NCBI GenBank assembly: GCA_005880605.1
Contig: VBIS01000152.1
Coordinates: forward strand, 1-13,180
Reading direction: 5' to 3'
Origin: Chloroflexota bacterium
Lineage (GTDB): Bacteria; Chloroflexota; Dormibacteria; CF-121
Length of the DNA stretch: 13,180 nucleotides
This document shows, piece after piece, positions 6,564 to 12,161 of this stretch. The translations under genes and the position numbers were made by a program. Positions within the stretch are counted from its first letter, which is position 1, and every line of letters begins with the position of its first letter. Under the pieces are notes generated by a model, which saw nothing but the letters and a program-made list of their open reading frames with translations, was not told where the DNA came from and did no database searches.

Positions 6564-6597
6564 CCCCTCCCCCTCCGGGGGAGGGTCAGGGTGCGGG
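6564..6597. repeat. Dispersed GC-rich hairpin repeat, copy 2, holding a ribosome-binding site
   Basis: A perfect 9-bp stem CCCTCCCCC (6565-6573)/GGGGGAGGG (6577-6585) with loop TCC, followed by TCAGGGTGCGGG. It occupies most of the 60-bp gap between the PHP gene and the glycosyltransferase gene. On the minus strand one arm supplies GGAGG (6570 to 6566), 8 nt before the glycosyltransferase ATG, so the repeat doubles as the ribosome-binding site. It is the same element as at 1055-1090 and, in variant form, at 10784-10818. Confidence 0.8.
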
Positions 6598-6617
6598 CGC
6601 TGCTTCCCCGCATCGCG

Positions 6618-7343
6618 TCAGCCTCTGGCGAAGGCGCGAACAGCGGAGCGACCCATGCGAGCCCAGTTGCGGCCGATGCGCCGGAACTTGAGCTGCGCGA
6701 TCCGGCGATGGGTGATGAAGTCCCAGTATTCGCCAAAGGCCTTTGTCTGGCTGCTAAGGAGCGCCTTGCGCATGTCCTGCGCGGTCTTGCCGGGAAAGGC
6801 GGTGAACCCGGTGCCGATTCCCTCCAGGTGGTGGCTGTCCGAGCAGCCGACCTCTGGCAGGTGGAACCGCGTCCGGTTGAGCCGGTCGATCTTGGCGGCG
6901 CAGGTCCGTCCGGCGACGGATGGGTTGAAGGTCTCGACCGCGTCGAAGTAGATCTCGGGCGATTTGTTCTTCATGATGCCGTCGAAGGTGCGATAGCCGA
7001 TGCTGCGTGTGAGCATGGAGAATGGGTGGACGGCGATCGCCAGCCCACCCTGCTCGTGGATCTTCCCAATGGTCCAATCGAGCGGCCGCCACATCGGGAT
7101 CGGCTTCTCGATGAATAGGCCCAGCAGGTGGCCATGCAGCGTGGTGATCTCGCAGCCGGGGAGGATTTCGAACTTGTATTCGTTGGCCAGCTCCATCGCC
7201 TGGTAGCTTCCGGTCAGGCGGTCGTGGTCGGTGATGGAGATGACGTCCAGGTCGGTGCGATCCCGGACGTAGTTGAGCACCTCCCGGACGGTGGCCGTCC
7301 CGTCGTTGAGGGACGTATGCATATGGAAATCCGCTTTGCCCAC
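6618..7343 (-). CDS. PHP-domain metal-dependent hydrolase
   Basis: A 241-aa protein of the PHP (polymerase and histidinol phosphatase) superfamily, which uses a two- or three-metal centre for phosphoester hydrolysis. Ligand motifs in order: HMH (H7, H9) with D14 in SLNDG, TDHD (39-41), GCEIT (E65), HGH (70-72), AVHPF (H106), VETF (E137) and SDSHH (D169, H171). All expected metal ligands are present, so it should be active. The last 40 residues are basic and Arg-rich, which could favour contact with anionic lipid. GTG 7343 is backed by AAGGAGG 5 nt upstream. It lies between acyltransferase B and the PimA-like gene. The substrate is unknown; phosphatidylinositol phosphate is a pathway-based guess, and nucleic-acid ends or a small phosphoester are alternatives. 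Confidence 0.88.
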   Translation of the reverse strand: MGKADFHMHTSLNDGTATVREVLNYVRDRTDLDVISITDHDRLTGSYQAMELANEYKFEILPGCEITTLHGHLLGLFIEKPIPMWRPLDWTIGKIHEQGGLAIAVHPFSMLTRSIGYRTFDGIMKNKSPEIYFDAVETFNPSVAGRTCAAKIDRLNRTRFHLPEVGCSDSHHLEGIGTGFTAFPGKTAQDMRKALLSSQTKAFGEYWDFITHRRIAQLKFRRIGRNWARMGRSAVRAFARG

Positions 7344-7353
7344 GAAATCCTCC

Positions 7354-8271
7354 TTAATCGCCCACAGCGGCTTGTGCCGGCGGTGACGGAATGGTGACGA
7401 CCGGGACGGCGGGCTTCTCCGGCCAGATGGGCTCGAGGACGTGCCACTGGTCCGGATACCTCTTTATATACCGTTCAAACGTCGCCAGGATCTGTTCCAT
7501 GGCACTTCGAACGTCGGCAGCGTGATCTTCACTTGGCGTGAGAATCAACGGGGGGTCCCCCACGGCGATGTAGGCGTCGTTCTCGTCGCGGATGCAAAAG
7601 GCGGGCAGGATCGGGGCGCCGGTCTTGAGCGCGATCTCCACCGGCCCGGTCGGAAAGGACGTCAACCGGCCGAAGAACTTGAACCGCTGGCCGGTGTTCA
7701 GGATGTCCCGATCCATGGCGAGGACGACCATCCGGTGATCCTTCAGCATCCGCATGATGTCGCGAGCTCCCGTTCGGCTCAGCGGGATGATCCGCAGCTT
7801 CATCTTGGAGCGGACCCGGGACACATGGTCGAACAGCCGGCGGGGCTCGATCTGTTCCACCATAACCCCGATCTCGCCGAAGGAGGCCGCCCAGCTGGCG
7901 GCCGCCAGTTCCCACGATCCCATGTGCGGCGCGACGACGATGACGCCCAGGCCGCGCGCCATGGCCGCGTCGAGATTCGTAAGTCCGTAAGGGGTCAACA
8001 GCCCGCCGAGCTTGCGGCGGTCCATGCGCGGAATCTTGAAGAAATCGATCCAGGCCTTGGTGTAGTTGAGCCAGTTACGCCAGGCGAGCTTGCGAAGCTG
8101 CGGGCCGGGCATCTCAGGCAAGACGTGGTGCAGGTTCGATTCCAGTGCCCGCCGCTGCCGGCTCAGCAGGGGGAAGGCCAGCGTGCTGACGATGACGCCG
8201 ACTGCGTAGGCCAGCCGTCGGGGCAGCCGGGCGATCACGCCCTCGGTCAGCCGGAAACCGATGTAGTTCAT
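7354..8271 (-). CDS. LpxL/PIM-type acyltransferase B
   Basis: A 305-aa lysophospholipid acyltransferase-like protein of the LpxL/HtrB superfamily. The catalytic HX4E motif is APHMGSWE (H116, E121), where the usual acid is D or E. The family blocks FPTGPVEIALKTGAPILP (206-223) and RYPDQWHVLEPIW (271-283) are present. The first ~35 residues contain a hydrophobic anchor (AYAVGVIVSTLAFPLL). Such enzymes move an acyl group from acyl-CoA or acyl-carrier protein to a sugar or inositol hydroxyl at the membrane. The ATG at 8271 was chosen over longer in-frame starts because it overlaps the TGA of acyltransferase A as TGATG and starts the family-like N-terminus. It has no Shine-Dalgarno. A second acylation of the glycosylated inositol lipid is the likely job, by context. 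Confidence 0.88.
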   Translation of the reverse strand: MNYIGFRLTEGVIARLPRRLAYAVGVIVSTLAFPLLSRQRRALESNLHHVLPEMPGPQLRKLAWRNWLNYTKAWIDFFKIPRMDRRKLGGLLTPYGLTNLDAAMARGLGVIVVAPHMGSWELAAASWAASFGEIGVMVEQIEPRRLFDHVSRVRSKMKLRIIPLSRTGARDIMRMLKDHRMVVLAMDRDILNTGQRFKFFGRLTSFPTGPVEIALKTGAPILPAFCIRDENDAYIAVGDPPLILTPSEDHAADVRSAMEQILATFERYIKRYPDQWHVLEPIWPEKPAVPVVTIPSPPAQAAVGD

Positions 8272-9188
8272 CACGACGGGTCGAGCACCGGTTGCATCGG
8301 CGGGGCGGGAGGCTGCGGGGCCTGTTCCAGCCGCCACACGGGCATGAAGACAAGCCACTGGTCGGGTTCGCGCCGGATGATCCGTTCGAAGAAACGCACG
8401 ATCCGCTCGGTGGTCACCTGGATGTCGCGCTGGGTGTCGCCCGTCCGGCTGACCTCGATGGGCGCCTCGATCTCGGCGATGTAGACATTGTCGGTCTGGC
8501 GCCGGCACCAGACCGGCAGGATCGGTGCGCCGGTCTTCAACGCAATGGCCGCCGGGCCCGACGGGAAGAGCGCCGGCCGGTTGAAGAAGGGCACCCGGAC
8601 GCCACGGTCACCACTGTACAGGTCGCTCGCCAGGGCAACCAGCTCGTTGCGGCCGAGTGCCTTGAGGATCTGTCGCGGGCTGCCCGGGCCGAGCGGAATC
8701 ATCTTCATGCCGATCCGCTCACGGGACGCGATCATCAGCTCGTTGATGCCCCCGCTGGGGAGATCGCTGGTCACGGCGCTGATCGGATACCCGTAGACCG
8801 CCGCCGCGGCTGCCAGGATGTCCCAGTTGGAGACGTGCGCCGTAACAACGATGGCGCCCTTGCCGCCCTCCAGCACCCGGTCGATCTGCTCGCGCCCCTG
8901 GGGCCGGACCATGCGGCGAATCTCCTCGGGCTTGAGCGTGTCCATCAGCATGAAGTCGGCGAACATCTTGAAGTAGTTGCCAAAGGCGTGATGGGCGGTG
9001 CGCTTGACCAGGGGGTCGCTCCAGGGCAGGCCGAGCACCTGGGCAAAGTTCTCGAAGGCAACCCGGCGGCGCCGCGGCATCAAGTAAAAGGCGCAGCGGC
9101 CGGTGACCGCCGCCAGCGGGTACCGAACCCGCGGCGGCAGCGCCCGCATGACCCAGTTCCCCAGCCTGAAGAGGCGAGGAAGGAACAT
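8271..9188 (-). CDS. LpxL/PIM-type acyltransferase A
   Basis: A 305-aa member of the same LpxL/HtrB-like acyltransferase superfamily. The catalytic motif is HVSNWD (H118, D123), HX4D. Other blocks are VPFFNRPALFPSGPAAIALKTG (199-220), APILPVWCRR (221-230) and REPDQWLVFMPVW (273-285). A tail of Pro-rich residues ends the chain. The closest known role is that of the mycobacterial PatA-type enzyme that acylates the mannose of phosphatidylinositol mannoside; assignment of A versus B to particular hydroxyls is not possible. The ATG overlaps the ino1 TGA as TGATG with no Shine-Dalgarno. The gene has exactly the same length as acyltransferase B (918 nt), but the two are clearly diverged outside the shared blocks. 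Confidence 0.88.
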   Translation of the reverse strand: MFLPRLFRLGNWVMRALPPRVRYPLAAVTGRCAFYLMPRRRRVAFENFAQVLGLPWSDPLVKRTAHHAFGNYFKMFADFMLMDTLKPEEIRRMVRPQGREQIDRVLEGGKGAIVVTAHVSNWDILAAAAAVYGYPISAVTSDLPSGGINELMIASRERIGMKMIPLGPGSPRQILKALGRNELVALASDLYSGDRGVRVPFFNRPALFPSGPAAIALKTGAPILPVWCRRQTDNVYIAEIEAPIEVSRTGDTQRDIQVTTERIVRFFERIIRREPDQWLVFMPVWRLEQAPQPPAPPMQPVLDPS

Positions 9189-10396
9189 CAGCGCCGGGTA
9201 GACCCTTCGGGCGCCGGGATCTCAACCCCAGCTTTTCCGTCGACCTTGCTATCGGCGATGAACGCTTCAGTCAATTGATGTGCAACCCCATCCGTGTACT
9301 GGGCCGGCGGCGACTTCATGAAGTATGACGAAGGGCCCTCGAGCGCTCCGCCGAGCTTCCGGTCGAGGCCGAGCTTGCAGCAGCGGATGGCGTCGATCAC
9401 CACCCCGGCCGAGTTGGGGGAGTCCCACACCTCGAGCTTGAGCTCCACATTGAGCGGGACATCGCCGAAGGAGCGACCCTCCAGCCGGATGTAGGCCCAC
9501 TTGCGGTCGCCCAGCCAGGGCACGTAGTCCGACGGCCCGATATGGATGTTGTCGGCGCCGATGTCCGTCTTCATCTGCGACTTGACGCTGTTGGTCTTGG
9601 AGATCTTCTTGGAAACGAGGCGTTCTCGCTCGAGCATGTTGAGGAAGTCGGTGTTCCCGCCGAAGTTCAGCTGGTAGGTCCGCTCCAGTTTGACGCCTCG
9701 ATCCTCGAAGAGCCGGGTCAGAATGCGATGGACGATGGTCGCCCCAACCTGTGACTTGATGTCGTCGCCGATGATAGGGATGCCCCGCTTCTCGAAGCGT
9801 CCGCGCCAGTAGGGCTCGCGCGCCAGGAACACCGGCATGCAGTTGACGAAGGCGCAGCCGGCCTCGAGGACCTGCTCCGCGTACCACTTGACCGCTTCCT
9901 CGCTGCCGACCGGCAGGTAGTTCACGACGACGTCGGTCTTGGTGGCCTTCAGGATGCCGACGATGTCGGCGGTCGGGCCGGGGGCCTTGGTGATGATCTC
10001 GGACAGGTACTTCCCGAGACCGTCGTGGGTCATGCCCCGCTCGACCTTGACCCCGAGGTGCGGCACCTCGGCGAACTTCACGGTGTTGTTGTGGCCCGAG
10101 AAGATGGCATCGGCCAGGTCCTTGCCCACCTTCTCCTTGTCGATGTCGAAGGCGGCCGAGAACTCGATGTCGCGGATGTGATAGCCCCCCAGTTCGACGT
10201 GCATCAGCCCGGGGATCGAGGCCCCCGGCTTCGCATCCTTGTAATACTCAACGCCCTGGACCAGCGACGAAGCGCAGTTACCCACGCCCAGGATTGCGAC
10301 CCGGACTTTCCGTCGTGAACGGGGACCGGTCTTCAGGGTCGCCGCTGCCGCTGCCTTTCCGTTGTGTCGACTGCCGTTACCGTTCTTGCTTGCCAT
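9188..10396 (-). CDS. ino1: Inositol-3-phosphate synthase
   Basis: A 402-aa myo-inositol-1-phosphate synthase, which isomerises glucose-6-phosphate to 1L-myo-inositol-1-phosphate with NAD+. The Rossmann entry is VAILGVGNCASSLVQGV (33-49). Further landmarks are DVVVNYLPVGSE (155-166), CMPVFLA (186-192), GDDIKSQVGAT (210-220), LNFGGNTDFLNM (243-254), KTNSVKSQM (267-275), DYVPWLGDRKWAY (290-302) and LEVWDSPNSAGVVIDAIR (321-338). These are all strongly conserved, so the call is secure. It is about 35 residues longer than the mycobacterial enzyme, from an Ala/Lys/Arg-rich N-terminal extension (residues 1-30). The ATG at 10396 follows the regulator stop by 6 nt, with GGAG/GAGGTG upstream. Its product is the substrate of the PgsA-type enzyme in the same operon. 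Confidence 0.97.
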   Translation of the reverse strand: MASKNGNGSRHNGKAAAAATLKTGPRSRRKVRVAILGVGNCASSLVQGVEYYKDAKPGASIPGLMHVELGGYHIRDIEFSAAFDIDKEKVGKDLADAIFSGHNNTVKFAEVPHLGVKVERGMTHDGLGKYLSEIITKAPGPTADIVGILKATKTDVVVNYLPVGSEEAVKWYAEQVLEAGCAFVNCMPVFLAREPYWRGRFEKRGIPIIGDDIKSQVGATIVHRILTRLFEDRGVKLERTYQLNFGGNTDFLNMLERERLVSKKISKTNSVKSQMKTDIGADNIHIGPSDYVPWLGDRKWAYIRLEGRSFGDVPLNVELKLEVWDSPNSAGVVIDAIRCCKLGLDRKLGGALEGPSSYFMKSPPAQYTDGVAHQLTEAFIADSKVDGKAGVEIPAPEGSTRR

Positions 10397-10402
10397 CGCT
10401 TA

Positions 10403-10747
10403 CTACACCTCGCTCCATTCTTGTTGCAGCGCCCGAACCCGCGGTCGGGGCGCGATCAGGGTCGTCAGTTCTCGATGGAAGGCACTGAGGCCTTCACGGT
10501 TGAGTGAGTAGTGGACGGCGCGACCCACACGGCGGGTGCGCACCAGCTGGCCTCGGCGCAGCATCCGCAGGTGCCAGCTCAGTCGTGGCTGGCTGAGGCC
10601 GATGGCGTCGGCGAGCTCGAGCACCGTGATCTCCGGGATCCCGGCCAGGTACTGCAGAATGCGGAGGCGTGTAACGCTGGCGAGAGCCTGGTAATGAGCC
10701 CGGAACTCCCGCAGAGAGGGATTTGTGAGCAGTGTGGAAGAGGCCAT
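10403..10747 (-). CDS. ArsR-family winged-helix regulator
   Basis: A 114-aa ArsR/SmtB-fold transcriptional regulator and first gene of the inositol-lipid operon. The winged helix-turn-helix spans about residues 20-90: VTRLRILQYLAG, ELADAIGLSQPRLSWHLRML (recognition helix around SQPRLSWHLRML) and RRVGRAVHYSLN for the wing. There is no Cys in the protein, and none of the metal-binding motifs of ArsR or SmtB are visible, so it is not a thiol-based metal sensor. A lipid, redox or other signal is open. ATG 10747 has AAAGGA 8 nt upstream, inside the inverted repeat at 10748-10763, so autoregulation by occlusion is plausible. Control of the whole operon follows from the 6-nt gap to ino1. Confidence 0.9.
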   Translation of the reverse strand: MASSTLLTNPSLREFRAHYQALASVTRLRILQYLAGIPEITVLELADAIGLSQPRLSWHLRMLRRGQLVRTRRVGRAVHYSLNREGLSAFHRELTTLIAPRPRVRALQQEWSEV

Positions 10748-10763
10748 ATAAAGAATCCTTTAT
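10748..10763. promoter_or_regulatory. Inverted-repeat operator for the ArsR-type regulator
   Basis: ATAAAG-GATT-CTTTAT (minus-strand reading) has perfect 6-bp arms around a 4-bp centre. It lies directly between the -10 box and the ATG of the regulator, covering the predicted transcription start (about 10759) and the Shine-Dalgarno. This AT-rich island in GC-rich DNA is the likely binding site of the regulator itself. Binding is inferred, not shown. Confidence 0.6.
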
Positions 10764-10765
10764 GG

Positions 10766-10774
10766 ATTATAGCA
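10766..10774 (-). promoter_or_regulatory. Extended -10 promoter of the inositol-lipid operon
   Basis: TGCTATAAT on the minus strand is a perfect -10 with a TGn extension. At a 17-bp spacing there is no recognisable -35; that place falls in the GC-rich repeat at 10784-10818. The consensus extended -10 should compensate. The predicted start is about 10759, giving a leader of about 12 nt before ATG 10747. Confidence 0.65.
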
Positions 10775-10783
10775 GCCCTCAAA

Positions 10784-10818
10784 CCCCTCCCCTGCTCGCG
10801 GGGGAGGGCAGGGAGGGG
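10784..10818. repeat. Dispersed GC-rich hairpin repeat, variant copy 3
   Basis: CCCTCCCC (10785-10792) and GGGGAGGG (10801-10808) form a perfect 8-bp stem with an 8-nt loop. A further GGGAGGGG tail runs to 10818. It sits between the miniprotein gene and the promoter of the regulator operon. The loop is longer and the tail differs from copies 1 and 2. It could act as a weak terminator for the miniprotein transcript, but there is no T-run. Confidence 0.65.
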
Positions 10819-10826
10819 CCCGGGGC

Positions 10827-10838
10827 TCTAGATCTAGA
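10827..10838. repeat. 12-bp perfect palindrome TCTAGATCTAGA
   Basis: A perfect palindrome ending at the stop codon of the 45-aa gene. It overlaps a second palindrome, GATCTAGATC (10831-10840). CTAG is rare in most bacterial genomes, so two CTAG copies here stand out. Function is unknown. Confidence 0.55.
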
Positions 10839-10976
10839 TCAGCAAGTCCCGGGACATTCGTGGGCAAACTCGCAGTCGGTCTGGTAGCGGCATTCGTTGA
10901 TGCCTTTCAGGCCCTTGGCGACCACTGCCTGCAATTCCCGGATCTTGTTTTGCTTCTCGGTGTCTTCCGTATCCAT
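10839..10976 (-). CDS. 45-aa Cys-rich miniprotein, CCCH-finger-like tail
   Basis: No family is assigned. The first 27 residues are charged and probably helical (with KIRELQAVVAKGLKGI). The tail NECRYQTDCEFAHECPGTC has four Cys and a His: C29-x5-C35-x5-C41-x3-C45, with H39. This suggests a zinc site. CRYQTDCEFAH has the C-x5-C-x3-H spacing and the CRY/FAH residues of the second half of a eukaryotic CCCH finger, but the first Cys of that motif is missing. The ATG at 10976 has no good Shine-Dalgarno. The frame is open upstream to a GTG at 11066, giving an alternative 75-aa form. Codon third positions are mostly G or C, which supports coding. It has its own promoter (11067-11096). Confidence 0.55.
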   Translation of the reverse strand: MDTEDTEKQNKIRELQAVVAKGLKGINECRYQTDCEFAHECPGTC

Positions 10977-11039
10977 CAGTGTGCTGCTGTGACGTGAGCT
11001 TCGACGCGACTGACGACGGACGACGATGTCTCCAAGCCT

Positions 11040-11054
11040 GACAGCTTCGCTGTC
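11040..11054. other. Hairpin in the miniprotein leader
   Basis: GACAGC-TTC-GCTGTC forms a perfect 6-bp stem with a 3-nt loop. On the minus strand it would begin about 6 nt after the predicted transcription start of the 45-aa gene, near the 5' end of its ~84-nt leader. No T-run follows, so it is not a terminator. It could stabilise the 5' end or be regulatory. The rest of the 147-bp gap up to holB holds only the promoter elements listed. Confidence 0.4.
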
Positions 11055-11066
11055 GGAAACGCCCAC

Positions 11067-11096
11067 AGCATAGGAGTGGGCTGAGACCAGGGTCAA
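11067..11096 (-). promoter_or_regulatory. Sigma-70-type promoter of the miniprotein gene
   Basis: TTGACC (11096 to 11091), an 18-bp spacer and TATGCT (11072 to 11067) read on the minus strand. This is the best -35/-10 pair I found in the window. The predicted start is near 11060, 84 nt before ATG 10976. It is divergent from holB. Confidence 0.55.
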
Positions 11097-11123
11097 GGAA
11101 AGACTTGTTAAGGTGGCTAGGCA

Positions 11124-12161
11124 ATGCCCGCAGCCCGGACGCGTCGAGGCGCAACCACCGTCGTTCGCGGATTCGCCGCCATCACCGGCCATCAACGGGC
11201 CATCACCATCCTCCGTGCCCAGCGGGCCGCGGGCCGGCTCGCCCACGCGTACTGCTTGATCGGTGAGGAAGGGGTCGGCAAGACGGCAGTGGCGCGCGCT
11301 TTGGCTGAGGAGCTCCTGCTGGGCGAGGGGCAGCCGTCCCGGCTCGACGTTCACCCCGACTTCTGGTGTGATGACCGGCCCGAGGCGATCAGCATCGACG
11401 AGATCCGCTTTCATCCCGAACGTGGTGCGCCCGCGCACGACCAGTCTCTACAGCAGTTCCTGAGTCTGAAGCCGTTCGTGGCGCCGCTTCGGGTCGCGCT
11501 GCTGGCCAACGCCGAGCGGATGACGGAAGCCGCCCAGAATTGCCTTCTCAAGACCCTGGAGGAGCCTCCGCCGAACACCGTGCTGGTGCTGACCACCGCG
11601 TATCCCGATCATTTGCTCTCTACCTGTCTCTCGCGCTGTCAACTGATTGCACTGTCGCCCGTTGGCCGACCGGCGCTCGCGGAATTCATCAAAGCGCGCC
11701 ACGCTGACGAAGCCGAGGCCGAAGCCCTCGCCGGGCTGGCGCATGGCCGGCCGGGCTGGGCGATGCGAGCGCTGACGGATCGCGATTGGGCGTTACGCCT
11801 GGACCGCTGGGCCGACGAGCTCGCGCCGCTGGCCTTCGAGGATGCCGATGGGGTGCTGAGTTTCGCGGCCCGATTTGGGCAGGGCCCGCAAGCCGAGATG
11901 CGGGTCGTCGCGTCGGACGCGCTGCGCGGCTTCACCGCGTTTCTGCGCGACGCGATGCTCCTGCGCGCCGGCCTCCTACGACCCATGCCGCCGGCCCGGC
12001 AGGCCTCGCTCGAGGCGTGGATCGCGCGGGTATCGGCCGACCACGTCCAAGCTACGCTGGCCGCCGCGCAACGGACCCAGTTGCTGATCGATCAGAATGT
12101 GAATCCGCGCCTTGCCATGGAAGTCATGCTGCTCGACTTACGCGTCCGGCGCTCCAAATGA
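11124..12161 (+). CDS. holB: DNA polymerase III delta' subunit
   Basis: A 345-aa AAA+ clamp-loader subunit that helps load the sliding clamp during replication. It shows FAAITGHQRAITILRAQRA with AGRLAHAYCLIG (about 17-47), Walker A GEEGVGKT (47-54), SIDEIR, the sensor-like ANAERMTEAAQNCLLKTLEEPP (about 129-150) and the SRC motif in CLSRCQLIAL. The zinc-binding Cys cluster of the Escherichia coli protein after Walker A is absent: only one Cys (DFWCDD) lies in that region. The intact Walker A is unlike E. coli delta', which is non-canonical there, but it is common in other bacteria. ATG 11124 has AAGGTGG 7 nt upstream. The stop overlaps the ATG of the next gene as ATGA. A short N-terminal extension (about 16 residues) precedes the family start. 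Confidence 0.9.
   Translation: MPAARTRRGATTVVRGFAAITGHQRAITILRAQRAAGRLAHAYCLIGEEGVGKTAVARALAEELLLGEGQPSRLDVHPDFWCDDRPEAISIDEIRFHPERGAPAHDQSLQQFLSLKPFVAPLRVALLANAERMTEAAQNCLLKTLEEPPPNTVLVLTTAYPDHLLSTCLSRCQLIALSPVGRPALAEFIKARHADEAEAEALAGLAHGRPGWAMRALTDRDWALRLDRWADELAPLAFEDADGVLSFAARFGQGPQAEMRVVASDALRGFTAFLRDAMLLRAGLLRPMPPARQASLEAWIARVSADHVQATLAAAQRTQLLIDQNVNPRLAMEVMLLDLRVRRSK

Noticed and set aside
5445..7118. A 557-codon open frame on the plus strand opposite the glycosyltransferase and PHP genes
   Set aside because: It is exactly antisense to two genes with complete catalytic motifs, crosses the hairpin repeat, shows no domain and is His/Val/Asp-rich as expected of an antisense frame in GC-rich DNA.
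7441..9278. Long plus-strand open frames (347 and 328 codons) opposite the two acyltransferases
   Set aside because: They are antisense shadows. The minus strand carries clear HX4D/E acyltransferases, and the plus frames have no recognisable motif.
10977..11438. A longer minus-strand frame extending the miniprotein across the holB start
   Set aside because: The extension is antisense to the conserved N-terminal part of holB, including Walker A, and crosses the TTGACC/TATGCT promoter.
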